From positions 6,154,686 to 6,218,685 of the forward strand of contig NW_004624795.1 in NCBI RefSeq assembly GCF_000247695.1: DNA of 64,000 nucleotides, read 5' to 3'. The stretch comes from Heterocephalus glaber. Its lineage: Eukaryota; Chordata; Mammalia; Rodentia; Bathyergidae. A program made the position numbers and the translations under genes. The notes beneath the pieces were generated by a model. The model was given only the letters and a program-made list of their open reading frames with translations. It searched no databases and was not told the origin of the DNA. The stretch's first letter is position 1, and every line of letters begins with the position of its first letter. Below, piece by piece: positions 42,351 to 53,987 of this stretch.

Positions 42351-42655
42351 TATAATTGTCCCAGATTTCTCTTGGATGCCTCCTTATGTGTCCATCCACG
42401 TTCTTTCCACTTACCCAGGATCTTGACCAAGAACATGAGCTTCTAGCTGTAGATGGCCAGAGACCAGGGTAACAGGACATCACCTCCCACTGTCTCCTGA
42501 GCCACGCAGCGGACTTAATAGCTGTAGAAGTCTCCTCAAATGTGTTACCGCTCTGGGTCCTCAAGGTCTACACCCATAGGTGTTAGATATTTCCAAGGAA
42601 AATAAAAATGTAGATTTACTTCACTCATAAATTTGAAATGCAGAATTTATTAAGA

Positions 42656-42768
42656 TTTTTTACAGCAGCCAGGGATTTAGCTCAGTGATGCCGCCGCCTG
42701 CCTTACAAGCACAAGGTCCTGAGTTGGATCCCCAGTACAAAAAAAAAAAAAGAAAGTTTTTTACAGCA
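42656..42768 (+). repeat. ID SINE with 12-bp target-site duplication
   Basis: Element at 42668-42756 (GCCAGGGATTTAGCTCAGTG), flanked by perfect TTTTTTACAGCA copies at 42656-42667 and 42757-42768. Confidence 0.92.
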
Positions 42769-42970
42769 ATCCCATTATGTTCTTAATAACTGTCACATCC
42801 GTTGACATTGTGCATACACACACTTGAGTGTGGCCCATCTAGCTTGGCAGTTTGTCTCAGGAGACATATTTTCACATCGCTTAAGGCTTTTGGGGTTATT
42901 ATTTTTGTGATGTGTAATATCCTCAATCTGAACAGTAAGTCAGTTCATTAAGGATTAAGACGAGTGATGA

Positions 42971-43069
42971 AAATACCAACCCCCTTTCGCTGCCTGCTGC
43001 GCAAGCTCAAGGACCCGAGTTCCATCCCCGGTACCAAAAAATTAAAAAAAAAAAAAAATACCAACCCCC
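42971..43069 (+). repeat. 5'-truncated ID SINE with 14-bp target-site duplication
   Basis: The body lies at 42985-43055 and starts inside the element (CGCTGCCTGCTGCGCAAGC), lacking the A-box half. Perfect copies of AAATACCAACCCCC flank it at 42971-42984 and 43056-43069. Confidence 0.9.
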
Positions 43070-43744
43070 AAACTGTGACGGAGAAGACAGTTATAAAAGG
43101 AAACAGTGAATCGGAGTCTAGTTCCAAAATAAAAATTGTAAATTGCTAAGAACTGGAACATGTCGGATGATTTTACCCAAGCATTGGAAATCAAAATGTA
43201 AATCGTGAGGGCAGTGTTAGATATCTGAAACTGGACTCCTTGGGGGGTTTTTGTTGGTTTGTTTTTTGTTTTTGTTTCTTTGAGACAGGGAATAAAAATT
43301 TACAATTTTACAGAGGATTATAAGACAGCAGTTGAGTTATTAAAGTCAAACTATTTTTTCCTAATATGTGCAATTGACATTATGTCATGATGTCCAATGC
43401 TGTCTTTTGGAAAAGGCGAACAGCCAGAGCAGGTTCTTCTTTCTCCGAGAGCACTGGGTGTCATGAATAACACAGCTGCGCTTCACGTTCCTCAGATAAC
43501 ATTACTCTGGATCGTTGTTTAACTAAGAGGAATGCAATTTCAAATGCTGCCTCTGTAGTTTGTTTTTCTTCCTGCTTTTAGTGGGAGAAAAAAAATCCAT
43601 CACTTTAGTCCTGGAAAGCTTTCTTGCTCTTGTTCTGAGGCAGAAAAAGCGCTCTGATGATTTCCCAGAAAGGTCACTGTGCTCTGTTTGAAAATGATGT
43701 AAAAATCTTAATGGCTCTGTGCCACTATCTGAAAAAGTTTTATC

Positions 43745-43861
43745 ACATACAACACACAGGGCCGGGGATTTAGCTCAGTGGTTCCACCGCCTGGCTTGCA
43801 AGCGCAAGGACCCGAGTTCAATTCCCGGTACTAAACAAAACAAAACATACAACACACAGGG
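43745..43861 (+). repeat. ID SINE with 17-bp perfect target-site duplication
   Basis: Element at 43762-43844 with GCCGGGGATTTAGCTCAGTG and an AAACAAAAC-type tail. ACATACAACACACAGGG occurs at 43745-43761 and again at 43845-43861, so the insertion is recent. Confidence 0.95.
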
Positions 43862-43894
43862 GAGTAAAGTGGAATGGATTATCAATCCAAAGAA

Positions 43895-44272
43895 GTCCAG
43901 TGTGGGTGAGGTGGTGCATCCTTATAATCCTAGCATTCAGGAGGCTGAAGCTTTGAGTTGGAGGCCAGCCTAGCTACACAGTGAGTGTGCAAGGCAAGCC
44001 TGAACTACATAGGGAGATCCTGTCTCAAAAATAAAACAAAACAAAACAAAACAAAATTCATGTGGGTCCATGTGTGTGAAGTTGGTTAAAAGTCAGTGGA
44101 ATTTCAGCTCTTTAGAGGCTGAGGCAGGAGGATCTCAAGTTTGAGGCCAACCTGAGCAACTCAGCGAGACCCTGTCTCAAAACAAAAAAAAACCAACAAA
44201 AAAATAAACAGAGCTGGGAATGTAGTCCAGTATAAGGCCTTGGGTTCAATCTCCAGTACTAGGGAAACAAGA
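43895..44272 (+). repeat. Two B1-like SINEs and an ID-like SINE
   Basis: B1 at 43895-44056 with an (AAAAC)n tail; a divergent B1 at 44100-44205 (GAGGCTGAGGCAGGAGGATC); and a degenerate ID at 44208-44272 (GGGAATGTAGTCCAGTATAA). Confidence 0.8.
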
Positions 44273-45295
44273 GCCAATGTGTGGTTCATATATGAGAGAC
44301 AAATATGTGATAACTTAATTCTATCACTAAAAACCATAGGCTTCCAGAAAAGATTCTTTGCTCAGTGATTATTTTATGACTCAAGAAATGAATTGAGAAG
44401 ATGTTTCGGTGATCGTGGCCCAGGGAGCACCAGCTACATTTGCAGCTGGGAGTCTACTCCTCCAGGAACAAGAGACGTTGGGCCTGAAAGCCAGTTCACA
44501 TCTGCTTCCTGATCTCTCTTCAGCATTTTGGCAATGTCAGCCAGCATTCCCCAAGACCCATTATCCCCTTCTCTCTCGTAGTAATAGTAGTCCTAAGTTT
44601 AGCTGGCCTGATTACCACCTAGAATAAAGGCCACACTCCCAGCCTTACTTAAGGCTAGATGTGGTTATGTGACTGTCATGGCCAGCAGGGCATGAGCTGA
44701 AGTGTGACATCCAGGCCCTTATGGAAAGAAGGCAAAGCTGTGCGGCTGTCCCCGACTGTGGCATAGTGGCGAGCCTCCTTGGAAGAGGAGGATGAGCAGG
44801 AGCCCCACAGGTAGCAGAATAAGATCAAAAGAGCCTGAGCCTCAGGCAAAGAACTGGAGAATTACTTTTCCAGTCTTGGACCATCTGTCTCTGGGCTACT
44901 GGACAAGAGAGAAATAAACTGCTGTCTCTTTGAATCCACTTTATTTTGGATTTCTGTAGTGAAGGGCCAAGCCTAATCCCGAAATCCTGAAAAGCATGCT
45001 GTGATCTAATCCCATTCACTGAGCACACATCTACTCAGTATGCCCCTCAAAAGCGTGGGCAGAAAGTTCCAGGTCTGACACTTCCACCCTGAGATATTCT
45101 AGCTATAGAGGCAAAAGTTTCCCACAAAGAGTTTTGAAAAGAATGATGAAATGCAACCATTTCTTTATGTCATCGATGAGGTGACCAAGGCCACTTCTGC
45201 AATCAGGTGTTGTCTGATCTTCAATATCTCAATGGCTAGACATCGCCAAACTATTACATTGTCTACTGTTGAGCATCTGGTTGGCAGGTTTGGGT
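44273..45295. other. Gene-free stretch, probable decayed interspersed repeat
   Basis: Positions 44.40-45.00 kb have the look of an old mammalian interspersed repeat (GAGAAATAAACTGCTGTCTC, then CCACTTTATTTTGGATTTCT), but I cannot name the family. No coding exon is recognised. Confidence 0.45.
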
Positions 45296-45300
45296 TTTCC

Positions 45301-45372
45301 CCCCTTTCACGCTGGGTTTCGAACCCAGGACCTCATGCATGCTTAATCCAGCTCTACTACCTAGCTGTAAGC
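45301..45372 (-). repeat. Divergent tRNA-derived SINE (older ID variant)
   Basis: GGTTTCGAACCCAGGACCTC on plus is a reversed B-box region; the rest is degenerate. Confidence 0.6.
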
Positions 45373-45399
45373 ATTCCTGTCCCCAGCAGAAACTGAAAA

Positions 45400-46280
45400 C
45401 CAAACCACATTACGAATGCCCCATTATGAGAGTTTGATTTTGTCTTTAACACACAGAGATTTTGTTTTGGTGCAGGAGAAAGGAATCAATGACATATTAT
45501 TAAGACTATTTAAAAAAAAAAAAAAACACATCCAAACATTACATCAGAACTTAAAGAATTCTTTCCAGAGTCAAATTCCACCAAAGAACAGGTCATGATT
45601 CTGTTTGCCCCGCTCTCGGAGGTGAAATACAGAATCTTCTAGCTTTGGGGAGCCCTGGTCACACTGCCCTCCTGACAAGGTCCTTCAGGGAGAAATAGCC
45701 CCAGGATTTCTGGATTCTTGTTCAGCCTGAAGCCAGAACATTTGACAGACCCACCAAACATTTGCTGCCATTTCTAATGGCCTGTAATTGTGGCTTAGGG
45801 TTTTTAAATTTAGTACAAAGAAAAGAAATAGGATGTGAAAACTTCTTCAGGGTCCTTATTTCAGAATATAATGTGGCCCTGATAGGAAACTATTACCCTG
45901 CATTTTACCTTTGACAAAATCGCCATTTTTAATATTTTAGAAATATGTTCTTTTAACATCGACTTAAAGTTGGCGGTTGATGTTCACACATGAAGGGGTT
46001 GGCAGTGTTAAGCAGATGGAGAGAACACTTCTTACTGCCAGGCTGCATTTCACAACAGATAGGACAATCCTGCAGGGAATCCAGGAGGCCCGAGGATCCT
46101 GCAGCCCTGCTCCAACACGCAGCTGGGCTGACCTTCCTCACAGCCTCCCATGGGCCACTGCGGTCTTGCTCACACACGGTCCCAACAGCACCATCCCAAG
46201 CCTAGAGAGAGATGTGCAGTGCTACTGCTCCTGCCTTCCAGGTGAGCACCGGATGCCTCTACCAGGCCGGTAGAGGAGGG
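45400..46280. other. Gene-free stretch
   Basis: Unique-looking, AT-rich on the left and GC-rich on the right. No recognised gene or repeat. Confidence 0.5.
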
Positions 46281-46283
46281 CTA

Positions 46284-46603
46284 TGAAACGAACCCAAGAC
46301 TCTTTGTTTCCATACTGAAGATTGTATCCAGAGCAAGCGCTCCACCACAGAGCTCCACTCCCCGCCCAGCCCTTTACGTTTTTTGTTTTATTTATTTATT
46401 TTTTGGTACTAAGGATCAAACTCAGGTCCTTGTACTCGCGCAGCAGGCGGCGAAACCCCTGAGCTAAATCCCCAGCCCTTTTTCAAAAAATTTTGAGACA
46501 GTCTCACTAAGATGTTGAACAGGCTGGCCTCAAATTTGTGACCCTCCTGCCTCAGCCTCCGGAATATCTGGGATTGCAGGCATGTGGGGCCTCACCCAGC
46601 AGC
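46284..46603 (-). repeat. Three adjacent reversed SINEs
   Basis: A degenerate tRNA-type element (46284-46366), an ID (46402-46479, GGTACTAAGGATCAAACTCA) and a B1 (46482-46603, GCCTCAGCCTCCGGAATATC). Confidence 0.8.
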
Positions 46604-46689
46604 TGAGACTTTTATGTGCACCCAAAGACTCTTCCTCCTTCCTTCACATTAGGAGGTCTGCAAAACAACCCAAACTACAAAATAATAAT

Positions 46690-46830
46690 AATGACCGTAG
46701 TTTACTGAGGACTTAGTATGAGGTGCTGGGCCTGCACGCTTTCAGTCTTCAGAATGAAAGCATCTGAGTCATATGGATCCTTAGCTCCACACTATAGATG
46801 AGGAAACTGCCGAACTGCTGGTGGCTGGCA
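46690..46830. repeat. MIR-like fragment
   Basis: TTTACTGAGGACTTAGTATG, TGAGGTGCTGGGCCTGC and ATAGATGAGGAAACTGCCG match the MIR order. Confidence 0.7.
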
Positions 46831-46839
46831 ACATAGACA

Positions 46840-48420
46840 TCAAATGGAGATCTGACAGCCAAAGAGCCATTAGATAGGCTTTGGAGTTCTCACCTTACAG
46901 TTTCTCAGGCTCCTACCCAAGCTGCAAGTCTCCTGCAGTTTCTCCTGCCTCACAGTCTCCGCAAATCCCACCACAGCCCTCTCCTCTCCCAGCCCTGGCT
47001 CCTGTCCTGCTCTTTCTCCAAAAGGCAGCAGCCTGGGTGGTCTTCCTTACTTGTGTGCCTCTACTCTCTGGCCTGGGCAGGACCCTGTCCCCAAGGCCCC
47101 TCCAGGAGCTGTCCCAGCTCAAGGCTGGTGATAGTGGCAGGGGTAGGAGTCAGGCCATGCATGCACTGGTGGCCTGGGCCCTTCAGCCACCTGCCACCTT
47201 TGCCCCCACCTGTCCCTCCACCCACTCCCTTTCCTGCCCGAGGCTCTGTGGGTGCCACCCAGCCTGGACCTTGCACCCCATAGCCAGTGTTAGGAGGCCC
47301 CTTCTCCTCCTACTGTCCCCAGTGCAGTGCAGCTCTGCCTCCTCTCGTCTCTCAGAGCATTGTGGGGGCCCCCCCTTCCTTCCAGAGCCCACACTCTTCT
47401 GGCTGCCTGACCACCCCACCCTGCAACAGATCAGCCTGGGAGCCCTGGGCCAGGTCTGTCCTGTGCATGGGCCCACACTTGGGTACAAATCCCAGCTCTT
47501 CTCCCATGGTGGGCCTGATGTTCAGTTGCCGACTGGAACAAGGTGGGCAAACATGAGGCCTGGTCACCGTAGAACTGGCAGGGAGGATGGGGCTGGGCCT
47601 GCAAGCATCTCTGGTCAGGGCTGTGCCAAGGGTGTATGTAGCTGCCGGGCAACAAGCTGTTAGAGGTGGGGCTGACAGAATAAGATGAGCCCAAGCTTTG
47701 TCCACAGCCACTCAAGGACTTCTGCTTGGTCCTTGTCTCCCTGCCACCTGCTCTCAACACTCTCCCAGAAGTGACCTGAGCGCCCCAGAACCCAAGCAGA
47801 ATCCTGATGCCCGGAGGCCTGGCCAAGTCTGGCTGTGGCTACAACTCTCCCCACCCCATCCCCATCCTCTGAACTCCAGCCCAGCAGAATTAGGAATTTC
47901 CTACTATTACTTGTGATTCCTTCAGCCGAAAGTGCCAACAGCCTCGCTCAAAGTGGCTCAAACAGAAAATTAAAGGTATCGGGCTTATTTAACCAGAAAG
48001 GCCAGTGCAGCTGGATCTATGGGCTGCTGAAACGATATCAAGGTGATTTCATGTTTCTATTCCTTGTTTTTGCTTTTCTCCAAGATGGCTTTTTGCCTGC
48101 ACAGTTTGGCTCCATGCAGTGGTTGCTGGCAGCCACGCTGACCTATTTTCTGAAAGCTAAACAATCCCAGGAGAAAAACAGAAACTCTTTCACAATCATT
48201 TCAGAAATGAAAAAAAAAATCCCAAGATTGACCCATATGGAGCTGACTTCAGTCAGGTGCCCTGCCCTAAACCAGGGCCCACGGCCAGGGAGATGAGGTG
48301 GGCAGGATGCCTTGGCACCAGCAGCATGGGCACCAACAGCAGGGAGAGAAGGGTCTCCAAAATAGCACCTGAATGCTGATTCTGCAAAGAATGTCCATCC
48401 ACAACATCTATCCCTTGGCT
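46840..48420. other. Gene-free stretch with a long low-complexity frame
   Basis: A 260-codon plus-strand frame (46881-47663) is Pro/Ser/Leu-rich and matches no family I know. The 47.95-48.26 kb part resembles an old interspersed repeat of uncertain family. Confidence 0.5.
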
Positions 48421-48427
48421 TCTAGAA

Positions 48428-48428
48428 T

Positions 48429-48462
<34 letters not shown>
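48428..48462. repeat. (CA)n microsatellite
   Basis: CA repeat with one CG interruption. Confidence 0.95.
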
Positions 48463-48484
48463 TTTTCCCTTGCACATAATTTTT

Positions 48485-48690
48485 ATAGGCTTTTTTTTGT
48501 ACTGGAGATTGAACCCAGGGCTTGCTCACTGAGCTGCATCCCAAGCCTATGCTTTACTTTTTATTTCTGAGACAAGGTCTCAGTAAGTTACTAAATTGCC
48601 CAGGCAAGGCTCAAACTTGCAATCTTCCTGCCTCAGCCTCCCAAAGTGCTGGGATTACAGGCACGTGCCACCAAGCCTGGCTTCCATTTT
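48485..48690 (-). repeat. ID-like fragment and B1 SINE
   Basis: GTACTGGAGATTGAACCCAG (ID, reversed), then a reversed B1 with CCAAAGTGCTGGGATTACAG. Confidence 0.82.
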
Positions 48691-48751
48691 TTTCTTTTAT
48701 TTGGAAATAATTTCACAAGTTAGAAGAGTTTCGAGGATAGTGCGTGCACGC

Positions 48752-48930
48752 GCACACACACACACACACACACACAATCTGGGAGTGGTGGTGCATGCCT
48801 ATAATCCTAGCATTCAGGAGGCTGAGGCAGGAGGATTGTTGTGCTTCAAGGTCAGCCTAGGCTACATAGTGAGATCAAGGTCAGTCTGAACTACATACCT
48901 TGTCTCAAAAACAACAACAACAAAATAGTG
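48752..48930 (+). repeat. (CA)n tract and B1 SINE
   Basis: CA repeat at 48752-48776 directly upstream of a B1 at 48777-48930 (GAGTGGTGGTGCATGCCTAT, tail with (AAC)n). Confidence 0.88.
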
Positions 48931-50160
48931 CAAAGAACATTATTTTTTTCTGAAGCAGTTGAGAGTATATTGTCACCATGTTTTATCACTGCTGCATTAC
49001 TGGGATGGGCTACCCCTACAATGACATTCTCCTAAATAACCACAAAGCAACCATAGAAAATAGATACAGAACTCTAATTTATACATGCTTTGCCATTTGT
49101 AGCAAAAAGACCTAATCTAGTGTGTTGCCCTGGTCCTCAGTCTCTTGTTGATGCTCCTGAACCTGGGAACTTGGAAGATCAGAGGCCAAGACTGTGCAGT
49201 GCCCTCCTTTGGGTTTGTCTGATATCTTGCCATTAGCTGTAAGTTATGACTTCGGGGTAGGAACATCACAGAACTGACCTATGTTCCTCTTCCTGCATCT
49301 TACTGGTCTAGGGCTCAGACACCCCAAACCTGGCCACCCTACATGTGAGGTGCTTCTCAGTGCCACTTTGGGTTCTGATCTCCCATGCTGGCCAACCCCG
49401 GGTTGAGATTCATTCCCTTCACTACTGGGGACTGAAAGAACCTCGTGGGGGCTTTTGCGATACACGAACCCCCTAACCCCGTCCCCCTCCCCCTCCCCCA
49501 GGGTGGGTGTCCTCGTCACTCCACCTGGCCCTGTCAGCTTGCTCTGATGCTGTGGCTCCCACCGCCACCACTGTGAGTGCCCATCTTGCTCTGGTCAACC
49601 CAATGGCTGGAGGGATGAATTGGTCAGGTAAGGGGGAAATAGAAAGCCAAAAAAAGGAAGAGAAGGGAAGAGAGAAGGGGGAAAGAGAGGAAGAGAAATT
49701 AAAAAAAAAAATTTCTAAAATAAAAAAATTACCACATTGTTTATTTTTTAAATATTTATAATACTTGAAATTTAAAAGAAACCCACGAAACCTACTCTTC
49801 ACCCAATACATTCACTGAATGCAGGTTAAAGTGAGCACATTCATTTTGATTGTGCCCTTTATTTGTGTACTTTAAAATGACTACAATATAGTGCGTTTAT
49901 ATTTTCAAGTGGTATCAAAATTAAGATGAATGATCTATGCAAATCCATCAGCCTGTACTTCTAGTAACAGTTGTCAAATGCAAAAAAAGAAAAAAAGAAA
50001 AGCCCTGAGTCAGTATTTTGTTGCAAAAGTAATGAAAAAGGATGCAGTGAAGTCATTTAAATAACTTATAAAACGGTTAAGGCTGTCCAGCATTCATTTG
50101 TTTCCATTTTGATTGAAGAGAGGTATAGCTTCTGTTTAGTTCATCCAATTTAGATCATTT
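48931..50160. other. Gene-free stretch
   Basis: No gene recognised. The AT-rich part 49.69-50.16 kb lies directly 3' of the MAM-domain pseudogene on its strand and may be its decayed 3' UTR, with AATAAA-like words near 49,738 and 49,860 on the minus strand. Confidence 0.4.
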
Positions 50161-50163
50161 CTT

Positions 50164-50590
50164 AATAGTCAATTTCATTTAAATTCTCAGAATATCCTGA
50201 TGATTGTTGAGCTGTATCTTCCATTTCTGCACAGGGTCTGGCCTGAAATTTAACATCATCAATGGCAATATCACTTCTCATCGACACTTCCCGAGTGGCT
50301 TCAAAAATTATCTGGTGTGGCTGGGGGCAGCTGTACTCAATGGGTACTCCCAGCCAGGAAATGCTCTGCTCACCTCTTCTTCTCCATAACAGAGATTCTT
50401 CGCTGTCTTCTTCCTTTTTCAAATAAACATTCAGCAGACCAGTCCCTGCTCCGTACATGTGGTAGAAAAAGTCAAGCAGTGTTTTCCAGGGACACTTCGC
50501 AGAGGCCTGGACAGGGGCGTGGTTTCTGTCCATAAACCATGTGCGATGCCTCGATGTACATGTAGTAGCAAGAGAGCCTGGAGACTCCCT
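50164..50590 (-). pseudogene. MAM-domain retropseudogene, MAMDC2-like
   Basis: The minus strand encodes the last part of a MAM domain and its C-terminus: FFYHMYG, LNVYLKKEEDSEESLLWRRR, IIFEA, RSDIAIDDVKFQARPC, then a tail ending SGYSENLNEIDY and a stop at about 50166. Upstream, YYMYIEASHMVYGQK lies in a different frame, so there is a frameshift of the parent reading near 50,510-50,530. The sequence is intronless, 5'-truncated, and broken by an ID SINE at 50599-50658. It resembles the C-terminal MAM domain of MAMDC2 as I remember it; another MAM protein is possible. Confidence 0.7.
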
Positions 50591-50598
50591 TGTCTGTT

Positions 50599-50658
50599 CT
50601 TTTTTTTTTTTTTGGTACTGGGGATCGAACTTAGGAGCTTGCACTTTCAAGGCAGGCG
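50599..50658 (-). repeat. ID SINE (partial)
   Basis: Reversed T tail, then GGTACTGGGGATCGAACTTA and GCACTTTCAAGGCAGGCG. It lacks the far end of the element and lies at the 5' edge of the MAM pseudogene. Confidence 0.85.
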
Positions 50659-50939
50659 ACAGTTCCTAGTCTCTTCTGCCATGTGAAGGCATAAGGATAA
50701 GATGACCATCTTTCTGCATGCTCCATGTTGCTTGGCCACACCTGACTCTGCTTTCCTTGGATGTGCCACCTCGGGTCATTTCCATGTGCTGATCCTGGCT
50801 GAGAGGAAGAGAAATTTAAAGACATCAGGCACTGGTTAGCATGCTGACTCTAAAATTCACAAATCTTCTCTGCTTTTAGGATGTGAGCACACTCGTGTGA
50901 CAGCCAAGCAGATGACATAGGGCATTATCAGCACCATCG

Positions 50940-51245
50940 ATATGTCTGTCACCCCCTCCAACTATTGCCTTCTCTATCTCCATGGAATAATTTGCTCATT
51001 TTAAACTTTATGTACATGGAACATATAGCACATGCCTTTGTTTGTGACTGTTTTTATTTACTCAATGTTATATGTGTGAGCTTTGTCTATGTTACTGCAT
51101 GGAGCAGCAGTTTGTCCTTTGACACAGATGTATCATATTTCACTGGGTGAATATACTGCAATTTATTAACCCATTATCTAGCTGATGGTCTGTTTAGATT
51201 ATTCTTCCACATTTTTTACTATGAGGAATAACTTGGAACTGCTGT
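50940..51245. repeat. Old L1-like fragment
   Basis: 'catggaacatatagcacatg', then 'ttatatgtgtgagctttgtc' and 'atgaggaataacttggaact' follow the wording of L1M elements. Confidence 0.6.
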
Positions 51246-51281
51246 TATAGTAAAAGCTCTAGCAATTACCGCTAGAAGTGG

Positions 51282-51296
51282 GTGTATGTGTGCGTG

Positions 51297-51338
<42 letters not shown>

Positions 51339-51478
51339 TTATAGGTCTTGCTATGTAGTCCAGGCTGACCTTGAACTCACTATGCAGCCCAGGCTGGTCT
51401 TGAACTTGTGGCGATTGTCCTGCCTCAGCCTCCCGATTGCTGGGACTATAGGTGCCTGCCACCATGCCTGGCATTGCT
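51282..51478 (-). repeat. (TG)n microsatellite and B1 SINE
   Basis: TG repeat at 51282-51337 runs directly into a reversed B1 (51338-51478; GTCCAGGCTGACCTTGAACT, GCCTCAGCCTCCCGATTGC). Confidence 0.9.
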
Positions 51479-51654
51479 AGAATGTTTAAAAACTGGTTGT
51501 ACAAACTTACATTCTTCCTTCCAGCACGAGAGTTCCAATGACTATATCCTCGTCATCACTTATGGTTATTTGAACCACAACATTCTGCTCCTGGACCCTA
51601 AAGGCTCACGTCCATTTCTTAATGCACACTGCATTTAGTCCACCTCCAGGAGTT

Positions 51655-53070
51655 CCCCCAATCTCAGCAGTTCCAGTATGACTCAAAAGTTCAAATCCAG
51701 TCTCCCCTGAGAATCTTAGCTATAATCTTCTGTGAAAATTCAAAAACCAAATTACATGCTTCCAATATCCAATGGTGGGATAGACGCAGGGTAAATATTT
51801 TTATGCCAAATGTCAGGAATAGGAAAATAGCAAGGAAGAATTGGACCAAAGCAAGACCAAACCCAGGAGGGCAAACACTAAATCCTATAGCTCCCTGGCC
51901 AGCATCTGGGGCACACAGTGATCAGATGTGAGCTCCAATGGGCTGTGGCAACCCCACCCTTACGGCTTTGCCAACAGCAGCCCATGTGGCCGCTCTCTTG
52001 GGCTGGCTCTGCTCACTGCCTGCAGCTTTTCTCAACAGACAATCCACATTCCTGGCATCTCTAATTTCCTGGAGTCTCTACTGCAACTTCAATTTCACTC
52101 TCACAGCCTCATGCATCACCCTCTCAGGGGGTGCTTGGAGGGATTCTGACCGTGTCACATGTGGTCCGGGCTCCCTCCCAGGCCTTCCTTTGAAATCTGA
52201 ATGAAAGAACTGGTGACCTCACAAGTCTTGCATTCTGCGGACTCCAAACCCAGCATTACATGGGAGAAATCGAGGCCTGCCACCAGTGCAAACAGCAGCC
52301 AGGTCCACTTGGATCATGGCTGCAGCAGTCCCTTAGGGCTTGGATACTGAGCATGCTGCACTGAATCCTGAGGAACCCCTGCTTAAACATGGGTTCCAGG
52401 GGCTCTCTTCTCAGATGAAAGGGTTACACTTTTATATCCTGGACTCTGCCATGGGTACAGTCTTGTTGATTCCTGAGATGCCCTCAAGGCATCTTTCTTC
52501 TTTTCCCAGTGCAAAGTCCTTGGTTTCTTTTTAGTGGTGCCAATCTCTTCAGAAACCACACCCTCCTTGTCTGCAATATTAAACTTGCCTCTTTTCTGGT
52601 CAAATTACACCTTTTCAAAATCTTTCTGCTCTACTTTTTGTTCCCAATCTGGCTAAAAGATCCCAACTGTATCCATGCCACATCCTGAATGCTGTGTTGC
52701 CTTGAAATTTCCACCTCCAGATTAGCCTGTCATTAAAACTCAACCTCCTATTATAGTCTCAGGGTATGGACAAAATATAGACAAGATCTTTGCACACATG
52801 TAACAAGAATGGATCTAGCCTGATTTCCAGTAGTCTTCATTCCTACCTGAAACCTCACAAATACAGTCTTTACTGTCAACTTCCTGACAGTTTTCTGGTC
52901 TTCTGAGCTCACACCAGAATTGTTCACCAAGCTCCACTTACAACATTTTAGGGCTTCTCTAGCCAACATCTCCACACCTTTCCAAATTCCTCCTGCAAAC
53001 CAGCTCTGGAGGCTTCTGAACCACACTGCTAGGTATAGTCACAGAAATAGCTCTACTCTTCATTCACCAG
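51655..53070 (-). repeat. MaLR (ERVL-MaLR) internal-region remnant
   Basis: The wording and order (AATTACATGCTTCCAATATC, 'ccaatggtgggatagacgca', 'acggctttgccaacagcagc', 'catcctgaatgctgtgttgc') resemble mammalian MaLR internal sequence, which is non-coding. An LTR-like unit adjoins it at 53,072, as expected for a minus-oriented element with its 5' LTR on the right. No LTR is seen on the left. Confidence 0.6.
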
Positions 53071-53071
53071 T

Positions 53072-53453
53072 TTTTCCATTGCTGTGACAAAATACTTGAG
53101 AATAACAACTTAGACAAAGAAAGATTTATTTTGGCTCATGGTCTCAGAGGTTTCAGCCCATGATCATTTTGTGGCCGCTAGGAAGCAAAATAGAGAGAGG
53201 GGAGAGGATGTATTTTGGGTTTCCTCCTTTCATTTTCTTCCTTCTGCCATTTTGTTCCATCTCAGCTCCAACCTATTGGATGGTGCTGCTCACATTCAGG
53301 TTGTACCTCTTCCATCAGTTTGCTGCCCCACATGCCAATCATGTCTGGAAACACCCTCACGGACACATCCATCCACACCCAGAAACATACATTAGTAATA
53401 TCCTAGGCTGTTCTCAAACCATATCAAGCTGAGAACAGGATGAACCAATCACA
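53072..53453 (-). repeat. MaLR-type LTR
   Basis: Plus-strand reading begins TTTTCCATTGCTGTGACAAA and ends near GAACCAATCACA. The same type recurs at 57,918-58,401. Confidence 0.65.
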
Positions 53454-53690
53454 ATCAATCTTTTAAATGTTGGCTATTCTTGTGAATGTGTAGTGATATC
53501 TCACTGTGGCATTAATTTGCATTTCTCATGTTCAATGGGAAGGGAAACTAGGGAGAACGGAGGGAGAAAGGAAGGAAAGAAACAAAAAAAGTGAAAATAG
53601 GACAAAATGGAAACAAAGCTTTTGTACCTAGGGAGGGGAGGGGTGTACGGGGAGGGGTGATGGAATAAAATAAAATTTATTCTAAAAGAT

Positions 53691-53797
53691 TTGCATTTCA
53701 TGGGCCAGGGATTTAGCTCAGTGGCTCCGCCGCCTGCCTCGCAAGTGCAAGGTCCCAAGTTCGAACCCCGGTACCAAAAAAAAAAAAATTGCATTTC
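53691..53797 (+). repeat. ID SINE with 9-bp target-site duplication
   Basis: Element at 53702-53788 (GGCCAGGGATTTAGCTCAGT, CCGCCGCCTGCCTCGCAAG). TTGCATTTC flanks at 53691-53699 and 53789-53797. Confidence 0.92.
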
Positions 53798-53875
53798 TCT
53801 GCTAACTGTGTTGCATAGCTTCTCATATAGTTCATTACCCATTTAAATATCTTCTTTTATGAGAAGCATATTAAA

Positions 53876-53987
53876 TCACTGGCCTATTTTTGGGGGGGGT
53901 ACCGGGGATCTAACTCGGGTCCTTGCGCTTGCACAGCAGGCTGCGAAACCACTGAGCTAAATCCCTGCCCCTCACTTGCCTATTTTT
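53876..53987 (-). repeat. ID SINE with 16-bp target-site duplication
   Basis: Reversed element at about 53892-53971. Flanks TCACTGGCCTATTTTT (53876-53891) and a copy with one difference (53972-53987). Confidence 0.92.

Noticed and set aside
46881..47663. 260-codon plus-strand frame
   Set aside because: Low-complexity Pro/Ser/Leu-rich translation without domains; no supporting splice, promoter or poly(A) context.
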